Assembly: GCA_035048495.1 (NCBI GenBank)
Contig: CM068540.1
Span: 13,562,829 to 13,626,828 of the forward strand
Source of the DNA: Euptelea pleiosperma
Taxonomy: Eukaryota; Streptophyta; Magnoliopsida; Ranunculales; Eupteleaceae
Length of the DNA stretch: 64,000 nucleotides
Direction: 5' to 3'
Shown piece by piece: positions 56,868 to 64,000 of this stretch. Each line of letters opens with the position of its first letter. Position 1 is the first letter of the stretch. The notes below the pieces were generated by a model. It was given only the letters and a program-made list of their open reading frames with translations. It was not told the DNA's origin and searched no databases. The translations under genes were made by a program, and so were the position numbers.

Positions 56868-57240
56868 TATATGAAGAGAAGAAAGGTTGTAGTTGGAAAT
56901 TTGCATGATCCTAAGCACCATTTACCTTCCTAAACTAAAAGCATTTCTTAAGATACGGGAGCATATTCTTACCATACTATTAAGCATTTCTGGTCATCCA
57001 AAAAGTATTCAATTCGTAAAATACTTTCAATCTTTCAATGGGGCTGAGTTTTGGTCCAGGGAATGTTCTAAATGAGCAGGGAAGGAAACAGGGGTTTTTC
57101 AACGATGTACCTTCGAAGCCCTTATTAATTACTAATTTTAGGTTAAGGTCTTTGCAAAGAACAGGTCTAGTCTTCATGGAGCATTCTACGGTTTCTACCA
57201 TTCAAGTTGCCGTCTCCTGATTGAAGACAAAAAACTAAGT
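56868..57240. other. Non-coding spacer
   Basis: No recognisable coding or repeat structure was seen. Short open frames around 56893-57220 on both strands look accidental. Confidence 0.4.
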
Positions 57241-57660
57241 CTGTGGACCTGTGGTAGCCATAAAAACGTGCCATCTGGCATACTCTTTAAGGTCTACTGA
57301 CTCAGAAATGATTGACCAACCACTTGATGGTCCTATACACCGAAAATCAACCTGAGTCGTGTTTCTACCCATTCAATCTGAATACTCAAAAAAATATTCA
57401 AATCCAATGACCAAAAATCATCCCATGAAAAATATTCGAATCACATGGCTAGAGATCACCTATCTGCCTGATTTTTGGTGTGTAGGTCCATTAAGTGGAT
57501 TGGTCAGTGGGTCCAAAAGGGTGTGCTAGGTGGTGGAATTTCTTTGCTCTCCACGTCACCTCAATTTAAAATTCTCCAGAGTTCATTTCTTGAAAACGAA
57601 GCGAAGGAAAAAAAAAAATTTAATTGCTCTCACGGTGATCAGTGGGCCCAGATGGCTGTT
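57241..57660. mobile_element. Foldback MITE, interrupted on its right
   Basis: Internal inverted homology: ATTGACCAACCACTTGATGG and ACCGAAAATCAACCTGAGT at about 57312-57360 are mirrored by CTGATTTTTGGTGTGTAGGT and TTAAGTGGATTGGTCAGT at 57467-57510. It ends in GTGGGCCCAGATGGCTGTTG and continues after the nested hAT-like MITE at 58053. Confidence 0.65.
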
Positions 57661-58060
57661 GCAACCATGGTTTTAAAAACGGCCGTCTAAACTGTAACGC
57701 CCCAAGCCCGTTTCCGTTTAAACCCATTTTATCGGTTTTGAAAAAAACGGCTGTTTTTTTGTTTTAACGGCCGTTAAAATCGTTTAAACAGCCGTTTAAT
57801 TTCGATAAATTCTGTGAAAAAAACGGCCGTTAAAACCGTTAAAATCCATTTAAATCCGTTAAATTCTGTTTTTTTTTTTTTAATTTTCAAATTTCAAAAT
57901 TTGAATTTCAGTGCCACTTTTTCCGTTAAAATCCGTTTAATTCCATTTTTTTCCATTTTTGCCCCTGACTGTTTCAATCCGTTTTAACAGCCGTTTAAAC
58001 GGTAACGCCCCCCAGTCCGTTTAACCGTTAAAACGGCCTCCTTTAAACCTTGGTTGCAAC
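57658..58060. mobile_element. hAT-like MITE with target duplication GTTGCAAC
   Basis: The element 57666-58052 (387 bp) has ends CATGGTTTTAAAAACGGCCG and, inverted, CAAGGTTTAAAGGAGGCCG. GTTGCAAC flanks it exactly (57658-57665, 58053-58060). The interior is full of CCGTTTAAAC and GGCCGTTAAAA motifs. Same family as 6889-7270. The host foldback sequence resumes cleanly after it. Confidence 0.9.
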
Positions 58061-58086
58061 TACAAAAATGCCGCTTCCACAATAAC

Positions 58087-58458
58087 AAGGTATACCTGAG
58101 ATCTGTTCATTTGCGGAAGCGGCATTTTTGTAGTTGCTACTGCCATCTGGGCCCACTGACCGTATGGATGTTTAGCCCACCCCTTAATAGACATTCATAC
58201 AAAAATCCGCTCGTTTAATGATTTTTAGCCGTTGGTTTTACTACTCAAAAGATGGTTGCATTCAACGGCTAGAAAACCTTAAACAGTGCTAAAAAGTGTT
58301 AAAATCTAATGGTTATAGATTACCAATCAAGGTGATTTTTGGTCTGTATATCAACCAAGGGGTGGGATAAACATCCATGCGGTCAGTGGCCCAAATGGCA
58401 GCGTTGACTACCAAAAAACTCGCTTCCGCAAATGAAACCGTTTCAGGCATACCTTGTT
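58087..58458. mobile_element. Foldback MITE with ~100-bp or longer inverted arms
   Basis: The left end ACAAGGTATACCTGA is mirrored by TCAGGCATACCTTGT. Inward, TTTGCGGAAGCGGC, CTGGGCCCACTGACCG and TGGATGTTTAGCCCACCCC all have inverted partners near the right end. No coding potential. The left arm also pairs with 57640-57660 plus 58053-58080, forming a second smaller palindrome. Confidence 0.75.
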
Positions 58459-58504
58459 ACATCTTTTTCCTATTTGATAATCTATAGTTTGCAGTGACAA
58501 CATT

Positions 58505-58741
58505 TGTTGGAAAAATATTTGCGCTTATTGTTTGCAGTGACAAACATTTGTTGGGGAGGAGAGAGCTGTTGGGGGAGACCAAGGGGGATGAGAGCACAGC
58601 CACTTTTTGGCTGCAAACATTAGACCACTTTTTGGGAAATAATAATTGGGTCTAATGCAAATATTTGTTTGATGTTGCACCACCAAGCACAACTTGCTTG
58701 TTTTGCGTGTGAACATTTGTAGTACTAACAAACAAGGCCTT
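58505..58741. mobile_element. Small TIR element, relative of 1243-1418
   Basis: Read from 58741 leftward it begins TAAGGCCTTGTTTGTTAG and shares AAATATTTGCATTAGACCCA with the copy at 1243. The other end contains TTTGCAGTGACAAACATTTG. Confidence 0.55.
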
Positions 58742-59092
58742 ACATGGAACTTCTCAATTAGAAAATTTGAAGCAGGACAAAGAAACTAGTTTTTAATAAG
58801 GCGGTAAACGAGCCTAACTTGTTGAATGAGTTAATAGGCTATGATATCCATGTTAGACCATGTCCATTCTTTGATCATCCAGCCATGAACTGAGCCCATC
58901 GGTAGCACATGCTTGCGAGTCGAGCCGAGCGTATGCATTGAAGGTGATCAGCAGGAGAGAGAGGCGCGACTAACTAATTATTGTTATCTTTCTCATTATA
59001 ATTTACGAAAATGCTATCCCACCGATAACCCGACAAAAATATGTGCGCTTTGAGGCCATTGACCATTGGATTCAAGAGATCTACAGTCCTGA
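58742..59092. other. Non-coding spacer
   Basis: No gene or structured repeat was recognised between the small TIR element and the CACTA terminus. Confidence 0.4.
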
Positions 59093-59400
59093 CACTACAA
59101 GAAAAACTAGATTAGTGATGAGCATAAGTGACCGCCAGCAAAACCGTCTCTGTAGGTCACATTTAGCAACGGCTCGGTTTTGACCATCGCTGAAAAGAAA
59201 CAATATGTTGTGGAGGGAAATCTACCACCTATAGCATCGGGAATTAGCGACGGCTGAATCCTGGCCGGCGCTATAAAATATTTACAGCGACGGTTTTGCT
59301 CTGACCGTCGCTAGAGGTGAACATATAGCGACCGTTAGGATTCGGCCGTCGCTACAGAGCTTTTAGTGACGGACTGGCCGTTGGTAAATCTGAAGTATAT
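59093..59400 (+). mobile_element. CACTA terminus with subterminal repeats
   Basis: It begins CACTACAAGAAAAACTAG, a canonical CACTA end. At least six subterminal motifs of the form GCGACGG.....GACCGTCGCT follow (59163-59370). Then GTATATAAAG near 59394 could be the element's TATA box. The opposite terminus and a transposase were not found, so it is truncated or the rest has decayed. Confidence 0.85.
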
Positions 59401-59838
59401 AAAGAAAAAAAAAACTGTGATTTTCCACTTTGCGCTAAAACCTCTCTCTCCCAACCCTTTCTCTAGTGCGAAACCGGAGCTTTGCTTTGCCAACCTCCCA
59501 ACCCCATGCTGTTGTAGCTCCACGCTGGTGATTCTCACCAATCCTCTACGCTGGTGCTTCCCACCGCCGGTATGCCCAATCTATGTTCTAGTGCTGTCGG
59601 CGTCACCGATCAGACTTATTTTTCTCAGGGCTTTTTCTTGCTAGATAGAGAACAGAGTTGAGTTTTTATTTTTATTTTTTTTATTTCTTTGATTGCATCT
59701 GGCCGTTGGTTGGATTTTTTTTACCAAAAAAACTGCTTATCCATTGTATTTTTGGGATGATTTTTGAATGTACGGATGTATGGCCGAAACCTAGAATAGC
59801 CTGCCCATTGTTTGGGATTTTCATGAGTTGATTTTCAA
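59401..59838 (+). other. CACTA-derived 5' region
   Basis: Continues from the terminus with pyrimidine-rich leader-like sequence (CTCTCTCCCAACCC). A 92-codon frame at 59366-59644 has no recognisable domain. Boundaries unknown. Confidence 0.35.
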
Positions 59839-60035
59839 TCATAGAATTTGGGGTTTTCATGGGTTGATTTTCAACTTTGCAATTTGAGCATTATTGCCCA
59901 TTATTTGGGGTTTACATGCGTTGATTTTCAACCGTGGAATTTGGGGTTTACATGCGTTGATTTTCAACCGTGGAATTTGGGGTTTTCATGGGTTGATTTT
60001 GAACCCTGGAATTTGAGCATTATTGCCCATTATTT
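59839..60035. repeat. Tandem ~45-bp repeats
   Basis: Four or five units of the form GGAATTTGGGGTTTTCATGG then GTTGATTTTCAACC. The reading frame through them repeats LGFTCVDFQPWN, an effect of the repeat rather than a gene. Confidence 0.88.
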
Positions 60036-60085
60036 GGGCTAGGGCTACAAAGATACAAAGGATTGAAATCAGTAATCAGACTGAA

Positions 60086-60399
60086 TTTTGGTGAGGATGA
60101 TCTCCTCACCTTATAGATCACCCCTACAAAAAAAAAATTAGCCCATTCTGAAATTTCTAACCCCATCAAACATGGGTTTCCATTAACGGTAAAAAAAATA
60201 GACTGTTAATAATTCTTCAACTTGTAAACCAGGCTATGAATATCAGAATGATTTGAATTTTTGTGAGGGTGATCTCCTCACAATAGAGACCATCCTCACC
60301 AAAAATCATCCCTTTCCAAAACTTCTAATTTATATATTGGTCCCTGCCAATTTTTGGCGTCAAATTTTATGTCAAAATTTGTGTCCCCTGATCCTGACT
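60086..60399. mobile_element. Mutator-like MITE, partly eroded copy
   Basis: TTTTGGTGAGGATGATCTCC and its inverse GAGACCATCCTCACCAAAAA match the MITE at 6432-6781. The right end GTCCCCTGATCCTGAC is the inverse of that element's terminus. The left terminus is not clear. Confidence 0.7.
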
Positions 60400-60763
60400 G
60401 CTTACTAAAATACCCTACATATTTTCTCGAAGTTCTTGTGGTGGGAAAGTCAAATCTCTGGAAGGATATTGAATTGCACTAATTTTTTTTTCTAATTTCA
60501 AGAGATCCAGGCAGTTGTTGACTGTATTATTTGGTAAATGGCCTTAAAAGTTAAAACCGCACATATTTTTGTCCGGTTATCCATGGAATAGCAGTAAAAT
60601 AGTAGTCAAAGAAATAAAAACAGTACATTGTTGAAAAAGTCAATTGTAAGAAGCCAACCCTTTGTTACAGCACTTATTAAGAAGCAGGATTCCTGCTTGG
60701 ATGTGACACAGCTGAATTTTCATGAAATCTTCTTCTCCTCCCTCTCTTACGAGATTTCAACCA
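60400..60763 (+). promoter_or_regulatory. Upstream region of lectin gene copy 2
   Basis: Non-coding. The last ~160 bp match the flank of copy 1, including GACACAGC and the block ending in GATTTCAACCA. A second ATG at 60722 lies in frame, 14 codons upstream of the chosen start. Confidence 0.5.
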
Positions 60764-62056
60764 ATGGCTTCTGCTCGTCTTCATCCTCTGTTCTTGTTGC
60801 TTCTCTTTCTTCTTCTACCGGTTTCTACCATCGCTCAAACTTACCGGAACGTAAGCTTGGGCACATCTCTCTCTGCCCTCGATGACAACTCATCATGGGT
60901 TTCACCTACTGGTGATTTTGCATTTGGGTTCCAGCCCATTGGTACAAAAGGTTTCTTGCTTGCCATCTGGTTCAACAAAATACCTGAAAAGACCATAGTT
61001 TGGTCTGCCAACGGAAATAACTTGGTGCAGAGAGGATCCAAAGTTGAGCTGACCACTGAAGGCCGGTTCGTGCTCATCGGCACTCAAGGCCGAGAGATAT
61101 GGAAGGCTGAACTTGGCAGCGGTGTAGCCCCCGCCTATGCATCTATGCTTGACACTGGGAACTTTGTGATTGCAAATCGAAATTCTGATACTATATGGGA
61201 GAGTTTTGGTGTACCCACTGACACCATATTGCCTACTCAAATATTGAATCGAGGCAGTAGGCTTGCTTCTCGTCAGATGGAGACCAATTATGCTAGTGGA
61301 AGGTTCCAGCTTCGGCTTCAATCCGATGGCAATCTCGTGCTTTACCCAATGGCTTACCCAACAGATTCTGTTTATTCTGCTTATTGGTCAAGCATGACTA
61401 CGCAAAAAGGCTCTCAATTGGTCTTCAACCAGTCCGGACATATCTACCTTACACACACAGATGGAAGCCTATTTGGCCTCACATCAGCAAATGAACTTCC
61501 AACGAGCAACTTCTACCAGAGAGCAACCCTTGATTATGATGGAGTTTTCAGGCAATATGTCTACCCAAAGACCATCAACCAAAGCAATGGAAGGTGGTCC
61601 CAGTCCTGGTCCACACAATGGTACATCCCTTCAAACATTTGCCTGGGAATTATAGGGAATACTGGAAGTGGGGCTTGTGGGTTTAACAGCTATTGCAGAC
61701 TAGATGAGAACCAGAGACCTAGTTGTGAATGCCCACCTGGGTACACCTACTTGGATCCCAATAACAAGTGGAATGGATGCAAACAGAACTTTATTTCACA
61801 AAGCTGCGACGAGGGATCGCAAGAAACATCTCTATTTGACATGAGGGAGATGCCTAACACTGATTGGCCATTGTCTGATTTTGAACATTATCAATCAGTA
61901 ACCGAAGACTGGTGCAAAGAAGCTTGCTTGAGGGATTGTTTCTGCTCAGTTGGCATTTTTAGAGATGGAAACTGTTGGAAGAAGAAGCTCCCACTCTCAA
62001 ATGGGATGATCGACCCTAGTGTTGGAGGAAAAGCTCTAATCAAAGTTCGGAGGTGA
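60764..62056 (+). CDS. Secreted G-type lectin/PAN receptor-like protein (LECRK-like copy 2, lacks TM and kinase)
   Basis: 430 codons from the ATG that aligns with the start of copy 1; an upstream in-frame ATG at 60722 would add 14 residues and bury the signal peptide. Residues 1-25 form a signal peptide (LFLLLLFLLLPVSTIAQ). A B-type lectin domain follows (about 26-150; TYRNVSLGTSLSALDDNSSW, DGNLVLYP later). EGF-like Cys-rich segment at about 291-339 (ACGFNSYCRLDENQRPSCEC). PAN-like segment at about 345-422 (DWCKEACLRDCFCSVGIF). The frame ends KALIKVRR then TGA, just where copy 1 continues into its juxtamembrane region. There is no transmembrane helix or kinase, and the downstream DNA does not resemble the kinase part. 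Family members are usually about 800 residues. It could make a soluble apoplastic lectin, or be a 3'-truncated duplicate. Confidence 0.9.
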   Translation: MASARLHPLFLLLLFLLLPVSTIAQTYRNVSLGTSLSALDDNSSWVSPTGDFAFGFQPIGTKGFLLAIWFNKIPEKTIVWSANGNNLVQRGSKVELTTEGRFVLIGTQGREIWKAELGSGVAPAYASMLDTGNFVIANRNSDTIWESFGVPTDTILPTQILNRGSRLASRQMETNYASGRFQLRLQSDGNLVLYPMAYPTDSVYSAYWSSMTTQKGSQLVFNQSGHIYLTHTDGSLFGLTSANELPTSNFYQRATLDYDGVFRQYVYPKTINQSNGRWSQSWSTQWYIPSNICLGIIGNTGSGACGFNSYCRLDENQRPSCECPPGYTYLDPNNKWNGCKQNFISQSCDEGSQETSLFDMREMPNTDWPLSDFEHYQSVTEDWCKEACLRDCFCSVGIFRDGNCWKKKLPLSNGMIDPSVGGKALIKVRR

Positions 62057-62270
62057 TGGTCCACCGCGGCACTACACGGAATGAAAACTCACCGTCCCCG
62101 AAGCCTGCTGTTTTTTGTGGCCGCTGACTGTTTTTCTCATTATAATAATTTATTGCAACTAGGAGATAAATTGGTTCCAAATAGGCTTTCCCAATTAGTT
62201 GCCTTATAAAAGAACAAATAGCTTTCACTTATGTGCCGGTTAAGGAAAATATAGGCACTCATTGAGTTCA
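62057..62270 (+). other. 3' flank of lectin copy 2
   Basis: Non-coding. The homology to copy 1 stops abruptly at about 62050. No kinase remnant was found here or further right. Confidence 0.6.
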
Positions 62271-62900
62271 TTAAATGCCTTCTCTACCAAAATTAAAAAA
62301 TGTACTCGTGGCATGCCCTCCCAAGGTACGACTTTTTTTTTTTATGGAAGTGCAGCACCTAAATACGTCACGTGTCACACTCTTAGAGACTAATGACCGT
62401 ATGGATGTTTGGCCCATCCTTAGGTGGACTGATGAACCAAATATCAGCCTGATTGGTAATTTCTAGCTGTTGGATGAGTACCTTAAAATAATGCTTGAAT
62501 CCATCGTTTTTGAAAATCAACCCTTGGAAAAGACTAAAATCTAAAGGTTTTTTTTCATACCATGGGTATACAGGCCTCTTCGTGCACCCGACTAAGTCCC
62601 CAGGGCACCTATGTTACCCCTTCCACACGTGCCAAGGGGGATTCAAACTGAAGACCTTTGCTGACCGGCCAGTGCGAGGTCCTGGCCATCTCCACCCGAC
62701 CCTCGAAGTTAAAATCTAAAGGTTATAAACCAACAATCTGGATGATTTATGGACGTAGGGATGAGCCAAAAATCCATAAGATATTATTAGTCTCTAAAAA
62801 AGCATGCCTCGTGGCATTTTTAGGTGTGCCCCGGACGCCTAGAAAAAAAATGCCAGATCAAAATTCTTCTCAATTCGAACTCACCCATCTGTTAGGAGAA
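62271..62900. mobile_element. Foldback MITE carrying a SINE
   Basis: CTGACTAATGACCG-type sequence, GGATGTTTGGCCCATCC and CAGCCTGATTGGTAA resemble the foldback family at 58087, 62945 and 63840. GGCATGCC and GCATGCC-TCGTGGCATTTTTAG lie near the two ends. A SINE inserted at 62550 splits it. Confidence 0.6.
62535..62724 (-). mobile_element. tRNA-derived SINE with 15-bp target duplication
   Basis: TAAAATCTAAAGGTT occurs perfectly on both sides (62535-62549, 62710-62724). The 160-bp body between, read on the minus strand, starts CTTCGAGGGTCGGGTGGAG. It contains a box A-like TGGCCAGGACCTCGCACTGG and a box B-like AGTTTGAATCCCCC, and ends in an A-run (GTATGAAAAAAA). The long exact duplication, Pol III boxes and A-tail identify a SINE, inserted fairly recently given the intact duplication. 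Confidence 0.88.
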
Positions 62901-62944
62901 TATTTTTGATCATGCGTTTTTCGATCTGGGCATCGGGTCACGCA

Positions 62945-63265
62945 TAAAAATTCTCTGTGGCACACTCTTAGATATCTACGACTGAACGGATGTTTGAAAT
63001 ATCCTTAGGTGGACCTTCTAAATACCAAAAATCAGCGTGATTGGTGTTTTCTAGGCATTGGATCTCAGTACCTCCAAATAATTCTCAAATCCCGTGGTTG
63101 AAAATCAACCCATGAAAAAGATACACATCCAATGGTTAGAACCCACCAATCAGGCTGATTTTTGGTTTATAGGTCTACCTAAGGATGGTCCAAACATCCA
63201 TTTGCTCATGGGTCTCTAAGAATGTTCCACATGGCATTTTTAGGTACTGCTTGGATGCCAGATAA
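62945..63265. mobile_element. Foldback MITE, nearly complete
   Basis: GTGGCACACTCTTAGA, GGATGTTTGAAATATCCTTA, GGTGGACC and AAAAATCAGCGTGATTGGT on the left are mirrored by ACCAATCAGGCTGATTTTTG, GGTCTACCTAAGGATGG and TCTAAGAATGTTCCAC on the right. Non-coding. Confidence 0.75.
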
Positions 63266-63469
63266 AAAAGCGTCATAAAAAAATTTCTCATTGTTAGTTG
63301 ATTAAATGCACCTATGCCAACAAAATTGTTATTTACATACCATTCTCCAGCGTTTTGATTATCTAATTGTGCCTTGAGTTGTCTCAGTTTACAGATTTGC
63401 CTCTAAAATCTTCCAAAACTACCCTATGGGTTGATTATTTTGCACCTTTTTCAAAAGAGATCCCTACAA

Positions 63470-63503
63470 TTACTCGCGTGCAATCCACGTGCCGCCCTCT
63501 AGG
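63470..63503 (+). mobile_element. Helitron-like 3' end (+)
   Basis: A small hairpin (CGTG-CAATC-CACG) is followed by TGCCGCCCTCTAG. Helitrons end in a hairpin a few bases before CTRR. The base after CTAG is G rather than the usual T, so it may be decayed. Confidence 0.5.
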
Positions 63504-63795
63504 TTAATATAATGTAATATAGTTATCTAACCTTGAAGCTCCATATGGAAGTGAGGGCTTGTTAATTTTTACCGAGCCCAAGCCTGAGTTTTGCACTTCA
63601 CGCGAGCTGGTGTGTTACTGTTCCGACCATTACGACGGATCAATATTATAATTGGTCAATAATGGTCAAAATTTCATTAGTATAAAAAAAATAGATCAAT
63701 TTTCAGCTAAGTAGTAAATAACAGTTAAAAACTGTTAAAATCATTATAACCACTATTATTTTTAATGAGCGATAATATACATAGCATTAAATACC

Positions 63796-63825
63796 ACTAG
63801 GGGGCGGCACGTGCATTGCACATGA
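63796..63825 (-). mobile_element. Helitron-like 3' end (-)
   Basis: On the minus strand, the hairpin GTGCAATGCAC is followed by GTGCCGCCCCCTAG and then T, matching the 3' terminus rule of plant Helitrons. Its sequence is nearly identical to the + end at 63470-63503. Confidence 0.68.
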
Positions 63826-64000
63826 GTAAATGTACGGGTGTCTGACACACCATTTGACTGACCGTATGGATGTATGGCTCATTCAATTCCTAGGTAGACC
63901 TAGGTACAAAAAAAAAACAGTCTGATTAGTGATTTTTAAGCATTCGATTGGAATCATTTTCATGAGTTGATTTTTAATCGTGAAATTTGAGCATTATTTT
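63826..64000. mobile_element. Foldback MITE, left half, cut by window end
   Basis: GACTGACCGTATGGATGT, TAGGTAGACCTAGG and CAGTCTGATTAGTGATTTTT match the left halves of the MITEs at 58087, 62271 and 62945. Confidence 0.6.

Overview
This window is plant nuclear DNA dominated by nested transposable elements, with one real gene family at the right: two tandem G-type (bulb-type) lectin receptor kinase genes (LECRK-like). Evidence for a flowering plant: Ty1/copia elements with the initiator-Met tRNA primer site TGGTATCAGAGC, an Athila/Tat-type Ty3/gypsy gag, CACTA, hAT-like, Mutator-like and PIF/Harbinger-like miniature elements, Helitron-like ends, a tRNA-derived SINE, and degenerate exons of 14-3-3, HD-ZIP III and MATH-BTB genes. 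The species cannot be fixed from sequence alone.

Layout. (1) 1-12834: a CACTA-like element cut by the window start. Subterminal repeats sit at both ends. Between them, on the minus strand, lie broken pieces of at least three unrelated host genes (14-3-3 at 3141-3408, HD-ZIP III START domain at 4421-4565, MATH-BTB at 7957-8172), plus a LINE remnant and a three-deep nest of small TIR elements at 6129-7582. (2) 12835-22857: two non-autonomous copia bodies sharing one LTR (19519-21092); the upstream LTR is broken by a 2.7-kb gypsy solo LTR (13353-16087, target duplication GGGGT). (3) 22858-49622: a further LTR interrupted by a non-autonomous gypsy element (24503-49486). Its 5' LTR holds a 4.2-kb solo LTR of the same family in reverse (25901-30136, GCCGT). 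Its interior holds a minus-strand copia element (32288-42385, AAGTA), which in turn holds another solo LTR (35452-38209). (4) 49623-53040: an array of Helitron-end-like units. (5) 53581-62056: the lectin receptor kinase pair. Copy 1 has every domain through the kinase but carries two frameshifts and a nonsense codon. Copy 2 has an intact secreted lectin/EGF/PAN ectodomain that stops before the membrane segment and kinase. (6) 56285-64000: miniature elements, a second CACTA end, a SINE with a 15-bp target duplication and Helitron-like termini.

No reverse transcriptase, integrase, RNase H (other than the LINE remnant) or transposase was recognised. All the LTR elements therefore look non-autonomous: gag-like reading frames remain and pol is absent. 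No tRNA or rRNA gene and no CRISPR array was seen. The only reading frame likely to give a conventional host protein is copy 2 of the lectin gene (60764-62056); the kinase half of copy 1 (to 56001) also stays open.

The most unusual signals are the multi-gene capture in region 1, the arrays of double CCAAT boxes (CCAATCGATTGG) upstream of the TATA box in the copia LTRs, a hairpin palindrome kept in otherwise different gypsy LTRs, the chimeric Helitron array, and the complementary damage in the two lectin genes.
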